A DNA stretch of 64,000 nt from Augochlora pura (GCF_028453695.1 NC_135773.1:24725782-24789781), one strand, 5' to 3'; shown: positions 1-14,938, counted from the first letter of the stretch. The notes: generated by a model not told the origin, from the sequence alone. Numbers and translations: made by a program.

Positions 1-2285
1 CTTACTAATTGTAAAATACAGAATTTGGTATCCGTGATTTCGACGGGTGCGGCTGCCGGTGGTATCGCTACTAAACGAACGAGAAATCTCTGATTATGAG
101 AAGCGTCTTATTACTGCGTGCAGCTCTTGGCACACGGACGAGTCTCGCGCAACGAAAAGAACTTGCCGCGCAGCGAACCGTACAACCGTGCAACTGTATT
201 TATATACAGTTGTTTCGTCGGCGGCGGATAGCGTTTCCTGTTACCGAAACGAAGCAGAGGGAAAAGAAAATGGAAGCAGGCGCGGAGCGCGAGCGCTTGT
301 ACCCCCTCATCTTTTACGTTCGCGCGGCGAGGTAGCGCGCGGGGTCCGCGCTCTAATCGCGCCGCGTTACGCGAATCCCGGTTTTATTTGCGCAATTATA
401 TCTTTCATCTGCCGTTGTGTCACCGAGTTCGTAGAAAATTACAAATGCACCAGGGACTGTACACGGTTTTCAGATAGATCCTAGCCGTAGCCCGCATGTA
501 GATATTTTTCCATGGTGGAAGCAAAGGAAAAAAAAGAGGGGGGAGAATGAATTTCTGCGAGCGTCGACGTGGGCTTTCCAGAGAGAGAGAAGAAAAAAAA
601 AAGAGAAATGTAATTAAAGAGTCACGGGAACTAAATATTATATTTAAAGGTTCGCTGAGAAAAATGAACGAGTGTAACATAGTCGCAAACACAGAAAAGA
701 TAAACGCTGAGAAAACGATGTAATTTATCTTCGAGTACGGTCCGAAGGATTAATTGTATGGCGGACGACCGGTTTCAGAACGACATCCGGAGCATTTCTG
801 TAGAACGTGAAAAAATTATCTGCAGGGGGGTTCAATTAACGTAACGCCCGAATGCCAAAGAAGGTACATACGTCTTTCGTTTACGTTCACCCGTTCGATA
901 CACACATACTTATGTAATTGTAAAACTGCAATCTATGTAAGTATTAAACGCTAATTATAATACGGAGCGGAGGGATGGTAATTTTGATGAAGCGACTACT
1001 GTAATCTATGTAACGATTAAAGTGGATGATTAATTTTAAAAATTGTTAATGTCGTGCCTGCGTTGTTTCATTGACTCTCTATTGTATCGGTTCCCGATAT
1101 TTATCGATTATGTTCGGACGTTTTAGATGGTGAACTGTTCAAACGGATTACTTGAATGAATTATGTTTAATATATATAAATTTGAATACTGTAATACATG
1201 GTAACTATACTGTTATTGTATATAATATTTTCTTATTTTTCCTTATAACCTACGCATTATATAAAACATAATAAATTTGGAAATTTATAATTTATTCTTT
1301 GTTCTCACTGAACGATCCAGTAACACCACTACATATTTATTAGCGTGCAATACTTCTTGCCCCGATAAACGATCCTAAAAATTCTCGCCGAGTTTAGCTA
1401 ACTTACATTCACCTCTCAAATATCCAAATCGAATTCAGTTCGCTCGAAACTATAATATTCGTTCGTTCCTATAAAGATTACTTTCGAAAACTAGACGAAA
1501 GCTAGTTAGTAAATGTTTAATGTCAAATGAACTGGTACTTCACCCATTGCTAAATATTTTTGCTATACACGCGATTGCTAAACTATGCGATTTCGCAAAC
1601 GTCGACCAGCCGAGAAATGCAAGAAGAAAAGATTCTGAAAAATTCGTTGTTTCGGTCTGGTTACGGCCCCTCCTCGACCCGGTACCCAAAGTCACTCGAG
1701 CTATCAAAGTCGATGGGATCGCGTAGGAAACTTCCCGGCGCGCATGTTGTATTCCGTTTAAGGCCAATTTAATTGCCAGCGTTAGACGGCAGTTTCGCCG
1801 CGAGGGGGGATGGCGAGGAGGAGGGTTAGGAAAACGGCTCGCCGGACGGCCGGCATAAAACTGATTCGAGAAAAGTCAGTTTACAGGCGAAAGCCGCAAG
1901 TAATTCGAGTCAAGATCCTCCGTACAACTCTCTAGGCGCGTCGAAGCTGCCAAAGTCTCGGAAGGAAGTCCGACGTCTGCAAACCCCAAACTTTGGACGA
2001 CGAATACCATGCAGCTATACCACCTCGGGGATACCGTGTACTCTCCGAGCTTCCCCGGATGATTGTATATCCTCTGGAGTTGTACGTACACCGCCGTTCG
2101 CCTGTGCCCGCGTGTAGGTGTGCCTATGCGCCGGAATGGTTCCCTTCCCAACACAAACGCGACAAAGGAAACGACCTTTCAGTTAGCTGAAACGTTGACG
2201 CCGTAACAATTACCACTGCTTCCCCTGTGTCCTCTCGCCTCTTCAACCATTTCCACCACTTATCTTCTTCGCTCCTTTCTCCTCT

Positions 2286-2314
2286 CCCCCCCCCCCCTCT
2301 CTCTCTCTCTCTCT
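2286..2314. repeat. Poly-C followed by (TC)n microsatellite
   Basis: A run of about twelve C is followed directly by an uninterrupted TC dinucleotide run. The neighbourhood (about 2,220-2,460) is strongly pyrimidine-biased on the plus strand. Confidence 0.9.
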
Positions 2315-2881
2315 TTGTGCCCAACTTTCTCTCTTTCGATTCAGCAACCGAGGCGACTACCACCGCCTATTTATCCATCTATTTTCCTCCGTTTCGTTTG
2401 CCTCCCGTTGCCCCGTTCACCTTTCAGCTACTGCATCCTATCCCGGCGTCTCTTTCTCTTTGTCTTCGCAGCTGCGGGGGAACGGCACAGGTGCTGGTCC
2501 CGGGCGCAAGTTGCCCGGCGTGAAGCGACTTCGTCGAGGTGACTGGTTCAAAATAAACTTTGTTTCGGGCTCCGCTTAATATCTCTCCAGCCATCAAACA
2601 CGGTTACGCGACGGCACCTACGGCGCGCCCCCCGGATCCTCTTCTTTGTCTACCAGGCCAAGGGGAATAGGAAAACCGCAGAGCGCTCAATGCGCGCGCC
2701 CGGTCTTGTTATGAACACCTTCAATAACATCGACTGATACGTTCAGTTTGCGCCCATGAATTATATGCGCGACTTGCCACTCACGCTAGCTCTCGGCTCG
2801 TTGTCGCGCATCGTTGGCTTCCACGTTTTCAACCGGAAATTTACCGACGAGCAGAACTGTTCCCCGTGTCTATCTCTATTT

Positions 2882-2886
<5 letters not shown>

Positions 2887-2918
<32 letters not shown>
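2887..2918. repeat. (TC)16 microsatellite
   Basis: An uninterrupted TC dinucleotide run of about 32 bp in a pyrimidine-rich context. Serine/leucine-rich reading frames through it are artefacts of the repeat. Confidence 0.95.
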
Positions 2919-2922
<4 letters not shown>

Positions 2923-5833
2923 TATCGCCGTGGCTCCGTCTCTCTACTCTCCCTCGCTCGTCCTCCCACACCTCTGGATACCCGAAAGCGTATTTTTGTT
3001 TCGCTACGACGACGCCCGTTGTTTGAAACGGTAGCTAACTTTTGGATGCGACACCGTTCACCGGACTGTTCAACGCCGTTCGCCGGGAACGATGAATAGC
3101 GAACGAAAGCTTGGAGAGCAGCACGCGCGCGGCCAAGTGGATTCGAACTTCAATTCAAGAATCGTTGGTACGGCTGCAATTTGCTCTGTTCCTTGGCGCG
3201 CATAAGGTGCATTAACGCGGTCGCTGGGCGACTGTTGCTGGAAAAATCACAGGGAATCGAAGGTGTTTGTGCTGAAAAGAAGTGTCGGACTCTTTAAGAA
3301 GATTTTCAAGATATTCCAATAAATATGTTTCGATACGAATCGTATCGAATCTGTCTTTTGCCTGCATTTTGGTATTAACGTTGACATATGATAAATATAA
3401 AGTTTGTTTCACGTGTAAATGCGTACAATCTATTACATATTGTAATATATAGAAGATGTATTTTTCATATAGACGCGGCATAAATTTCTGTCCAGATTTA
3501 ACTCGATCAACCTACTTTTTAAAACAATACACGCCTGCGTAAACGCCGTGGGATAGTTATAACAATTAGCTGGCGCGATCGTTCCGTCCCAACAATTCGG
3601 AGCGAGTATCTTCAAACAGGAAACAAACTCGGAAACGATCGTATTTCACGAAATAATTTCCGTGCGCTCGGTCGTGTCGCTCTACCCGTTAAAGTTTAAC
3701 ACGAGCGCGCACCGCGAGAATCCAGTCTTTTTAAATAACGAGAACCGCGCGGCGAAACAATTCGCGGAGGGGGCTTAAGTAGCCGTGCGAACGAGTTACG
3801 GATGAAATCAAAATTTTCCGAGCTATTTAAAAACGTTTCCCTTCTTCCGGACAATGGGACGAGATAACGCGGGAACGGAGTCCCGAGATTCAGTTTCGCC
3901 GGAGCGAAAACATCAGAAACGCATTCCCGAACAAAGTTTTATACGCCGACTTGGAAGTGTTTCCCGTGTTCAAGGACGCGTTTCATGGGCATTATTTTTC
4001 CACAATGCAGCGCATTAGCCGCAAGAAAGACGACCGGAATTAGGTCGCGCACGATCTTTACGCCGGTACGCCGATTTAGTGAGACAGAGTAATGGACTCC
4101 GGCTACTTTATGCCTTCTCCACGGCGACCGATCCCCTCGGAAACGACTCCGAAAATACCACCGTCGCGGACGCAACGACCGACTCCTACCATCGGAATTG
4201 ATACCACCGTCGGGCAAACGTTTGCTCGGCTTGTTTGTGTGCGCGTGAAAAAGTCGTGCGGTAGAACTTCCCCCGATTAAATCACGACGCGCACCGTGCA
4301 CCGTGTAGCAACGGACGTGTGCCCTGCGCAAATCCACCGATTCAAGATCGTTATTTGCATTATTTGTCCTGCTGTTATCTTGCTCTTCTTCGGAGAGAAA
4401 GCGAATCGGAATTCGTTCGACTAGTTTTCAATGTAATCAATTTTTCCTTAATTCGTTGCGATCGAGCCTCGATTTAGTCCACATCGATTGCAAGAAACGT
4501 GAGATAGATGTCACAGTGTACTTACACTTTGAATAATTTTAACACATCGAAAATAATATACATAAATTTGGCTGATGTTGAGACGAACACATAAAACCCA
4601 CCCCCTAAAATATATAAAAACATTTCTGACCGATTATCTAACGTTGACGGTATCTAACACAGGTATGTAACTAACAAAATTATCAAACGTTATGAGCACG
4701 AGTCATAGAAAAATTCTCAATGATTTGTATAACAATTACCAGCTGCTTTTCAAAATAAACGTCTATTGTCAGAAATGTTTCATTCGCCGGCCGCGCGTAA
4801 CATGATTTTTCTTTCGTTCGCGCCACTTGCAACAAAGTAACGAATATACGGTGGAGCGCGACGTAAAATAATGTGTCATTAAATTTCCGTGGAATGCTGG
4901 TTCCAAAGCATTGCCCCCGGCGTACGAGCGCGCGAATGAAAGCCGGCAGTATAAATACTGGTGAAAACCGGCAAAGGGAGAAGAACAGAGGAAGATTTAG
5001 ACGGTTGAAACACGGAAATACTAGTTACACCAGCGAATTTCAAAAATCAATCACCGCGCCATTGTTCTCGCCGCTCCGAGAGGCATCCGGCGTTTGCTTT
5101 TATTCCTCCGTGCTACACCCGCCCTGGAATGCTATGAATTAACGTTGCATCGTCGATTGCGCAAGATTTTCATTTTTCTTTCGACCTTATACGGCGCTCA
5201 CCTAAATCGCAACGCATGGAAAAGTTTATTTTCTACAAAATTCCGAGTTATCACCCATCTACCCTCTGTAACCGAAGTGGATTTAAAGCAAGCAAAGCGA
5301 CACGAATTGCCGTGGAATCTAAAAATAATGGATTCCGCGTAACTCGTTAATGGAACATTTTATATGTATTATTAGATTATATCATCCTTCTTTTAAATAT
5401 TATATTATATATTTTCTCAATACTTGAGAAAAACTTGTTTCACCTGATTTCGAATAACTAGAAGACAGAAAATAAAAGAGAACATTTCTTTGAATTGAAA
5501 AGGCATACTATCACGAACTCTTCGCCAATGTTCGAAGAACACAAACGAGATTGGCTTTACCGATCAAACAGAAAGGAATTAAAATGAATACAACTTCGAA
5601 TTTCATGTTCAAAATCAATTCCGCAGAAAGCCTGCCTGAGCGTATCTCCATTGACTAGAAAGTGTGATGAAAATGGCGTGAACGTTTTTATAAATTGAAG
5701 AAGCAAGCTACGGGATGATTTATTAATATGCGCACAGTACGATCGCGTGTAGATTAGATTTCTTTGATTAGATTAGAGTTCTGTGCATGGATTAGAATTT
5801 GATGTTGACGATCAATTCCACAGAATGCTTGTC

Positions 5834-6050
5834 TTAACCCTTTGCACTCGGCGCCGTCATGGATGTTACCTAATCAGCGTTTATAAACATTTATATTATT
5901 ATATAGTTTACGTTATCGATTTAATCGATTTATATGAATTTGTAGACATCGAGAAATAGTTGCAAATCGCTAATAATAAACTTTAATGTTTAGTCATATA
6001 CTAGAATTACGATGTTCCCTGAGAGGGGACAACCGAGTGCAAAGGGTTAA
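5834..6050. mobile_element. piggyBac-like TTAA MITE, intact ends
   Basis: A 209-bp AT-rich core (5,838-6,046) is bounded by perfect 14-bp terminal inverted repeats: CCCTTTGCACTCGG at 5,838-5,851 and its complement at 6,033-6,046. Both ends are flanked by the tetranucleotide TTAA (5,834-5,837 and 6,047-6,050), the target duplication typical of piggyBac-type DNA transposons. There is no open reading frame of transposase size, so this is a non-autonomous MITE that would need a transposase supplied elsewhere. The perfect terminal repeats suggest a fairly young or selectively kept insertion. Family assignment rests on the ends and TTAA only. Confidence 0.85.
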
Positions 6051-6259
6051 AACATCATTGACTAGAAATTGCGATAGAAAGGAGGACAATTTGAATAGAA
6101 GAACAAGTTCGGAACTATTTTATCAGTCGTCGTAGAATACAATCGATCAGCTTTATGCAGAAGACATAATAGAATGGAAAAAGCGACACACACCTTCGGA
6201 TCCTGCGCGGATCACGTAGATTAATCGGCGTACGTCGTCGCCACAAATATCGCGAGCTT

Positions 6260-6279
6260 TCTCTCTCTCTCTCTCTCTC
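6260..6279. repeat. (TC)10 microsatellite
   Basis: An uninterrupted TC dinucleotide run 210 bp to the right of the TTAA MITE. Confidence 0.9.
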
Positions 6280-8658
6280 GTCTTCAATAAATCGGCAACA
6301 TTGATTTCCCGCGAAAGTTTCCCCGGCTTATTTGCCCTTCGGCCAGTTTCTCTTTCTTCCGGCGATCGTAAATCGTTTGCGTCTCAACGCCGTCCCGCGG
6401 CAACGAGCACGTAACCGTGTCCCGATAACAAAATAGCGGGAGTCGAACGAGCGAACCAGTCGACTGCAGGACTGCCAGCCCACTCGAGTTAAGTACCTGC
6501 CTATGGAAATTTAACGCCACACTTTGCCGGCGTGTTACATTTGTAATTCATCGAGCCGCCGCGTGTTACAGACAGCTCTGAAGTACGCGCCGTATAATAG
6601 AATGAATTTATATTGGTTGCGAAGTATATACCGACGTTCCGGACCTTCTCCACCTCCGCCTCCTCCTCGTCGTCCACCCCCCGCCCCCTGGTACCAACCC
6701 GCTTTCTTTCCATCACCTTTAACCGGGGTCCTCACCTTTCTCCCTCGAGCAATTTAATCGCACAAAGGGGGTCGAATCACTTCGAGTATTGTTTGAATTT
6801 AAATATATACCGGAAGGGGGAAAACTCCGGATGACTCCGATGCCATCGAGGAATTTAAACGGTCCAGAGTTCCGAACGCTTTGCCCGCGAACAACTTCTG
6901 AATACCAAAATTGCGTTCAAAGTCGCTTTCTTGCTTAAATGAAACGACGCGACGATTGGATTAGTTTTTCTTTTACCGTTAAGAGCGGACGCCGCGCCGA
7001 TCGTCGGCAAACGGTTCACTCGTATAACGTGTCTGAACCCGACCAGGGTGCCTGTACATAGTTTAACGCGGTGTGTAAAAACGTTTAAAAGTTGGCGCGC
7101 GAGCTTGCGGAAAATTTGGTTTATCGACGTGCCGGACATTCGATTATTTTCAACCGACTCGGTTTTTAAGCAGCCACTCCATGTAATATGACGTATAGTT
7201 CGCGCTTGGCAGCAAACCAGTCGCGCCACGGGATTTGCTGTTCGCTTCTTTCGGAAAAATTGCTTTGCTTTACATAGGGAAATAAATCGACTTCTCGAAC
7301 AGCAAAACAATTAAAACTTTCACGCGTTGTATACCCCCTCGAAGTCTTGGATGAACAGAAGTTTGCTGTCAAAATTGCCGCGACCGCGTTCACGGCAGCC
7401 GGGATTTAGAATTTTCCGCGTGTAACTCGTCGAATGTAATTGAAAGCTTATACAAACTCCATTCGCACGGACACTGCTCATTACAAACGTTCTCGATGCG
7501 ATCGGATCCGTATCTTGTTCTTTGATTCCAGTTCGTCGCCTCCGGTCGGTTCCACTATTTTTCTAGCACGTCTTTGTAGTCGGGGAACCGCGTCGAGTTT
7601 GCACGCGGATCGGTTTCTTTGCTCATCGAGAGCTCCAATACACGGGGCAGGCAGCCCGCCGGGACGGGCGGTACGGTCCGAACGCGCGGGACACGCGGAA
7701 AGGAACGTAATAGGTCTTCCTCCGGGTTCTCTATGCAAATTTACACATGCCGGGCGGTTACCCGGCGACGGTCCGCACACGTCCGCGTACTTACAACAAC
7801 CCAATTCCATGCATCCACTTTTACCACGGACCCCCGGCGAATTCCGGCGAAAAATATCTTCGCCCCTTGGCGGAAACGCTCGTGACGCGGTTTCAATCGC
7901 ACCCACCGCATCGAACGCCGAGCTCTACCCCGCTTGCACAGAGTGTTTGCGCGAAAAGATTTCCCGCTCGATCGCCATTGATACCGATCGAATCGGTTTC
8001 ACCGCGAAATCGCGGCCTGTTTTCACCGCGCTCCGCCCGTCGCAATCAAATTTGATTTTCCCGCGCGTTCCCACCGAAAAAGAAATCTTTACGGAAATTA
8101 AATGTCAAGCGGTTCGGAACACAATAATTAGAATATTACGAGAAATCTCCGTGTCACGATTCGAACTCGTTGGAGCACGGCAAGTTTCAAAACTAGCAAA
8201 AAGTTTGGAAAAAAACTTTAAACTGCGAAATAGCAGTAAAATAAATTCAACAAAGATCCAAGTAAAAATTGCTCGAAATAATTGTATAAGCTGAACCGAG
8301 CGGCACCGAATACGATTTGTCGATCAGCTCCGGATAATCGTGCTGTCCGGTCGGTGGTCGGTCTTTAATTCTCAGTCGATCCTGCGGGATATAGATCGTA
8401 ACCGAGTCAGCGCAGTCGCTTGCCCCCGACTCGATTTTATTTTCTATCCCGCCAGTATCTTGCAGCCGCTTTGACGGTGATTGGGTCCGTAAAATCACGT
8501 AGATCGTCGGCGAGCATTTTTTCGGGCTGAATTCGGCAACGCTCGGCACCATCGACTCGACCCGACCCGACGATATCCGCACACGGTTCTACGCGGGGTC
8601 ACATCGACGCGCCTCGATACATTCTGCGGCGCACGAAGTATACCGAAGTCGATTTTCA

Positions 8659-8689
8659 CCCTCCTCCCTCCCTCCCTCCCTCCCTCCCC
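8659..8689. repeat. (CCCT)n microsatellite
   Basis: Tetranucleotide CCCT/CTCC repeats, about seven units, at the start of a CpG-rich block. Confidence 0.9.
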
Positions 8690-8953
8690 CGATCCTGGAT
8701 CGTAACGATCGCATTTCGACGACGCTCCGCCGGCGTGGGCCAGGGACGAAGGAGGCGCGTCGGGATGGCTAGGATATATCGCCGCTACAACGAGCTTCGA
8801 TCACCTCGAAAGCTTTCCTCAATGGCCTCCGACCGACGCCACGCTCCGCCGTCAAACCGTGATATAAATCGTCGCGTCTCCATCCGTCCAAGGAGAACCT
8901 TTACACGGGCATACCCGACCGGCTGAATTTCTCACGCTAATCGAAAGCACGAT

Positions 8954-8974
8954 ACTCTCTCTCTCTCTCTCTCT
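8954..8974. repeat. (CT)n microsatellite
   Basis: An uninterrupted CT dinucleotide run of about 21 bp. Confidence 0.9.
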
Positions 8975-11211
8975 TTGCTATGCTTTGCGTTCGCGTTGCT
9001 TTCACTGATTTTTTTCTTTTACAATGCCGGCTGAACGTTCAAAGAGAAAATTCTGTACGTATAGTTATATAAAAAAAAATATTGTTTGAATAGAATAAAA
9101 AGATTGAAAGCGTTTCGATGGAGACGAGTGCGCGAAACGCATTATTCGACCGTGAACAGTTGCAATCATGAAGTTGCGTCGGCTGGTGACAGCGCATGCA
9201 TATCAACGTGAAATCAGAGCTATAGTTACCAGCGTCAATATTTAATAACGATGTTTTACATCCGTCAAATTTGCGTTGCTGTTATTAAGATTAAAAGGGA
9301 ATGTATTAATATATAAACTTTATCGACAGATGAAACTATATCGTTGCGTGTTAATACAAACCGAAATTTTGTTTAGAACTATTTTTGCTACACGGTTCAA
9401 CGGTAGTTTTCATTTCCTTGTAAAATCTGAAATGATCAGTATGTTCTTGAAATTTCGTCCCATGAAATTTTAAATTGTTCCTTCGATGCGTGAAACTTTT
9501 GTTCCTTAATTGAATTTCCACGAGTTATGAGGCGACCTGTACAATAGGTCTCGACTCTTTTTGTGGTCGAGTCGATGTACAGAAGAGAAGAGCGGCGGTG
9601 GCGTAGTAAAGGACGGGAGAAGGAGATAAGAGAAAAAGAGAGAGAGAGAGATAAAACGGAGAAATGGTTACCCAGCACGGGCACTTCTTAAGCTTTAATT
9701 AGCCATGGATCAAAGGTTCGCTTAATGGAAGCCAACGATGCCACCTATGATGAGCGTACTTTAAGAAGGAGAATCAAAAGCAGTGGCTTAAATTCAGGGG
9801 AGATCGGGCCGTTTGAAGATTTTAGGCCAAGATACAAAAAGACTGGTAGAACCAATGATTTTTTCCAGCGTTCAAACACAATTTAGAATCAAATGTTAGA
9901 TATATTATTCATCGCATTACCGTCAATTATAGGTAATTCACTTTACATAATCTTGATTTAAAATTGTATCCGATCTATGGTTAGGAACAGTCGCTCTCCG
10001 GCGTGTCTGATCATTGCTGGTTATTACTACTTACTTTAAATAGACTGGTCTCGCCGTGTGTACTTGAATCAAATATAAGTAAAAACTTAGAAAATGCATT
10101 GCGAACTATTATTGCAAGAATCAGCTGCGAACTTTGTCTGTTACAAGCAATCACAGTATATTCCAAATCCTATTTACAACAAATAATTACAAAACGTTAA
10201 AAAAAAAAATAAAAGAATAGAAGAACCGTATATATCCAATTCGACGAACATAAAGTTAATTATAACTCGAAAATAAAGCCACCCTATTTCTGCATGCATA
10301 GACAGAGGACAAGGAAGAGGCGAAAGGTAATCGAATCCTCTGAATGTTTAATAAACTACTCGGGCTGCGGTAAGAGACAAACGAATCCGGCTGCAAATGT
10401 CTCGGCTGGGACGAAGCCCGTGACCGTGTCAAAGAGAGGACGGTCGAAGGATATTTCTATGCCAGGGCCAACCCTCGGGGGTTGGGGGAGGGCTACTTTA
10501 GAAATCGCCGGCGGTTTTATACGAGACGAATTGTTTTTCACTGGCCGTAAAAGAAGCCGTTGCTCGACGCGGCGGGGACGCGGCGAGGGGAGGGGAGGGG
10601 ACGGGGGTAACGGGAGTTCGTAAGAAGCCGTTTCGACGAGTTGGCCCTTTTCATGGATCAGACTGGTCGGCTCCGCCTGGACGGAACGGGTATCCTCGTT
10701 ACTTGTGTACTTCTTTCACGACTGTGGGTTCGAACTTTACCACTGAATCAGCCCTCGGCCGGAAGATGTTCAATGTTCGGGAATAGAATCGTTGATTCCC
10801 CAGCGAAATTTCCCAGTTCCGAATTCCAGCGTGGATAAGGTACATAAAGCCTAGGACCCGCCGATACGGCCGCCGCCGAATGAGAAAGATCGATGTCAGA
10901 AGCAACACCAGGATATTTACAAGCACGTTCGTACAGATTCGGGAGCCGGAAGCTTGTTTCCTTTCGTCGTTTGCGCTACAATTTTCGGTCCACCCTGTGT
11001 ACTCGTTAAACGTACCGTACAGTAGCGGTGAAAAATTTAAGACGACGAATTTAATTTCAATTATACACGTGTAATGTGAGTACTATCTTTCCAATCAGTT
11101 ACTTATTTTGGGATAATGAAGACAAATGTTTGACCTTCTAATTCTCGAAGGCTCGTGTGTTAAATGTAAACATTATTGAGTCAACAATATTGACAATATT
11201 TCTGCAATATT

Positions 11212-11229
11212 TACTGTAATATTACAGTA
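11212..11229. repeat. 18-bp perfect palindrome
   Basis: TACTGTAATATTACAGTA reads the same on both strands. It sits in AT-rich DNA. It may be chance or a dimeric binding site; nothing around it decides. Confidence 0.8.
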
Positions 11230-14200
11230 GAGAAATGTGAAAAATTAATAGATTCAATGCCAAAAAGATGTGCTGAGGTTATAAAAAATAATGGATTTTG
11301 GACGAAATACTAAATATTAAAGTTATTGTTTCAAATAAAACTCGTAGTTCTTTATTGGTTTAAGTCATCTATAATACATTTGGTTAATTTTGAAAATGGT
11401 CCAAGACAATTCAAACTTTACAAACAACATTTTCGTATGAAATTCACAGAAAATTTCATATTCATAATAAATTTCCATTATTCGAGATTAATAAAGTTCT
11501 AAATAAAAAGATCGCATAATGTAAAAATATATTTTAATTCATGCAAATGCAATTCATTAAATATCTCGAAACAAGAAATAATATACGACTTAGATCAATT
11601 TTATAATTATGGGCATATATGTATAGGAGAACCGTGTACATGTATGCTTCTTTGATCTCTGCTTTCGCAACCCTTCGCGCGGTGCTCTCAGCGCGACGCA
11701 AGCTTTGTCAAACGTAACACAACTTAAATAGTCACGAAAGCGGCGGACTGCACGCGTGCGGAAGTTTAAGCGAAGTGACAGAATTTCAATTGTGATTGTT
11801 TCGAAAGATGGCTAGCGAAATATCGAGACATTTGTCGTCTCCGAGCGCGGGATGCCATATGCGCCAACATTGCACAGTCAGCCTGGTGTTCCTCTATATT
11901 CGCCGAACTCTTTTTCGCGAGCGCCTCCCACTCTGCTCGCGAGTCGTCGTCACCTAGCGCAAGTATTGAAAAAGTTTCACGCCCTCTCCCGCTCAAATAA
12001 TTCCTCCGCTCCGTCATTTTTCTTTGTTCCCGTTCCATGACTAACAATAGAAGTTGGTCGAACGACGAATGTCGCCCGAATCAAATCAAAATAACATCTT
12101 CAACCCTTCCCCGTACTGTGAGAAGAATTCGATGAATATTTCTAATAACTTGTTACGAATGAACATTATTTCGTTCCTGTCAAGTTTCTTTCTAATCCTA
12201 AAAATGATCGAAATAGGTCAATAAATACGTATTAAACTCGACTGGTACGATAAAGGCGCGGCTGAATGCTTTCTTACGGAATATTCGCTTTTAAAATGTA
12301 CGCATAATACGTACAAATTCTCGCTGAAGAGTTTCATTGAATGCCGACAAGTGCCCTGTGCACTACTTTTCGATGCTCCCTTGCCGACCCGCTGACAAAA
12401 ATTTCGCTGGAATTTTTAAAACCTCCTTCCGGTACTCATTCACCCTCGTTAGCTGAAGCTCATGTACTCCAAACCGTCCATTCTGTCAAAAAAACACTGC
12501 CGGTTCGCGCCTAGATTTTCAAAACTATGCTACGGGTATTTTTCTACAGTTACGGTTTGATTTATAGCCTACCCGGGTCCACAAAAAAACATTCCCTTCC
12601 ATGGAAAAATCCTACAACGTCCGGATACCCGTCCTGTTATTTTTACCGTAAAAAAAAAAAAAAAGTTACAGCGTCGTTCGGAATTAGAATTCGTTTCTAT
12701 TCGGCAACGTTCGTGAGTACGCGGCAACTAAGACAACATTATTCTCAACAAAATCGATGATTCTTTATTACTGGACAACAGATATTAGAGAGACCGTCTT
12801 CCGTCATCACGAGGAAGATATAAAATTTACTTCAATTGTTTCCGATCTCTTTCTACCGAATTAGATTATATTTCGTTACAAAGTATTCAAATACGACGCC
12901 AACGTAACGATATGTAAAGAAACTATAAACTCCCGTCAGTATATAAACATTTGTTTTTCGATGACAGAGACTTAGTCTACCATCTGTATTTACCCATAGC
13001 ACGTCGCCTAATGGATTCGAATTTTCGGACAAGCCCGGGTCACTCCGTTTCCTCTCGGTTTGAATGACAAATCGTCGAATGGCGGATTCGCGCGATCGTA
13101 AAACTACCATTGTGGCCGTAGACTCGAGCCAGAGTTTGGTTTTCCACCAAAATAAGACGCAGTCTATCACCGGGGAAGATTGAAAATAATCGGACTAAAG
13201 TGATTCCCGGAATAATAGAGGGAATCCCCGTCTCCTTTCACTCACTCGGTTCTCCGAATATAAGCTACTGGGAACGAGGGCGAGGTAAGCGAGAGGAGGA
13301 GAAGGATAAGAGGGACGAAGACGCGGCGAAAGATAGGTCGGGGAACGTCAGAATCACATTGTGCAGCATCCGGGTCAACAATATATACTTTTCCGTTATC
13401 GGGTAGCGTAATGGAACGTCGAACAAGTGGGCGCACGCAGCGCCATGCCAAGACAGGGAAAATAGCGGAATTTAGTTTGCCCCGTTATCCACCGTAAATT
13501 ATACACACCGTGTTCGCGTTACCCCCCCTCGCCCTACCCCCTACCCCCTTGCCACCGTGTCTTTCCCAATTCCTCCGCGCTTCTTCGCCACATTTATATC
13601 TGCGGCTTTCGGATTAAGCAGCGCCGCCGACGGCCAACTAGTTCTTGGTCATTATTAGCGCAGTACATTTCTCGGCGAATTCCATTGCGGAACTTCAGGA
13701 TCGTCTTCTCGCATATAGAGCAGCGTTTTCGTGGAAATTGTTCGTGGAAGTTCATCCGTACACCAAACACTGTTACTCGGAAAATCTCTGCCGGTACAGT
13801 TGCACGGTAAAATATGCAAGCATGGAATTGCTTGGTTAAGGGAAACAAATAGTAATTGCTGGATAACTTGTTCCCCCACCCCCTGTAATTTCTGCCAGAT
13901 TTAAAAGTCATCGTTGTCCACGTTGTCTCCGATCGTACGTACACTCGTTCACAATCGTACAACGATTCGACTAATGAAATATATATGCGACAGACCGAAG
14001 CGTTCGATATAGGATGTGTCTTAAGACTGCGTGAGTGAAATTCGAATATGTATAGTATAAAAGTTTTCGAAGGTTTTTGAATTCGAAATTTATTTCTCGC
14101 CGAGACGTCAGCGCGAGTGTTAACAAGCGTTTCACGCGGCATTGGCGCACGCGGATCGTGCCGGCCTCCTTCCTTCCTCCCTTCCTTCCCTCTGTATTAA

Positions 14201-14938
14201 GTAGTATATCCGGCTCTCAATTATTATTAATACAGCGAATTATACCGAGAATTTCGCTCGGTCCCTGGAGCTCGGTCCCCGTCTCCTTTGTTTCCAGGTT
14301 ATTCACGACTTCCGCGCTTATCTTTCTCCCAAGGTGGAGCATGAATTTCCAGCGCGAGCGAAAAACGCCCCCGAGACGAGGGCGATCGCAGACGAGGAAG
14401 GCCCCCTCTCGTTTCGCATAATATCCCTCGGATGCGAACGCGTAAACCGAGAGAGTGGCGCTCTTCATCGCTCAAACGATGATAAGTGATGCTGACTGAT
14501 GTTCGCCGTGGCTACGGAATCGGCTCTCTCTCCCCTACCATCCTTGCTTCGCCCCGCTACGCCAGCCAAGCCAAGCCAGCCAGCCCCTAATGCAGTCTGC
14601 CGGAAAAAAACGCGACCAGACCGGAACCACTAACACGACATCGCGTGTTTCCGCGGAACAGAATCGAGCCCTTGATCCGGACAAACATTTCCATGCTAGG
14701 ATCTCATGAAAACTGTATGCGACCGCTCGCGGACAAAGATTTCTTTCACGCGACCCCCGCAAAAAAACGCGGTATTAAAGTATAGAACCTCGCGCGAGCC
14801 GCAAAACCTTCAAGACCGATCGCTGTCGTATATCTTCGCGTTTCGGCCTTTTTTGCGTCGTTAAATAAATTAGCTCGAGTTTGTGAGATCTGCACGGCCG
14901 GCTTGACACTTGACGCGTTAAGGTAGAGACACGCGCAT

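Larger units (their letters stand above)
1..5833. other. CpG-rich noncoding stretch
   Basis: No gene could be supported here. Reading frames are long only because stop codons are rarer in this G+C-richer DNA. They overlap on both strands, many lack an ATG, and none shows a recognisable domain or flanking splice sites in phase. The stretch holds two CT microsatellites (annotated separately) and several CpG-dense segments near 100-400, 1,600-2,700, 3,600-4,300 and 4,780-5,100. It could be intergenic or part of a large intron or upstream region of a gene outside the window. Confidence 0.6.
6051..14938. other. CpG-rich noncoding stretch
   Basis: No supportable gene. The longest open frame (7,440-8,294, plus strand) has no ATG at its start, no domain I recognise, and a competing open frame on the other strand. 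Microsatellites lie at 6,260, 8,659 and 8,954. An 18-bp palindrome lies at 11,212. Around 9,000-12,400 the sequence alternates between AT-rich and CpG-rich blocks. Confidence 0.6.
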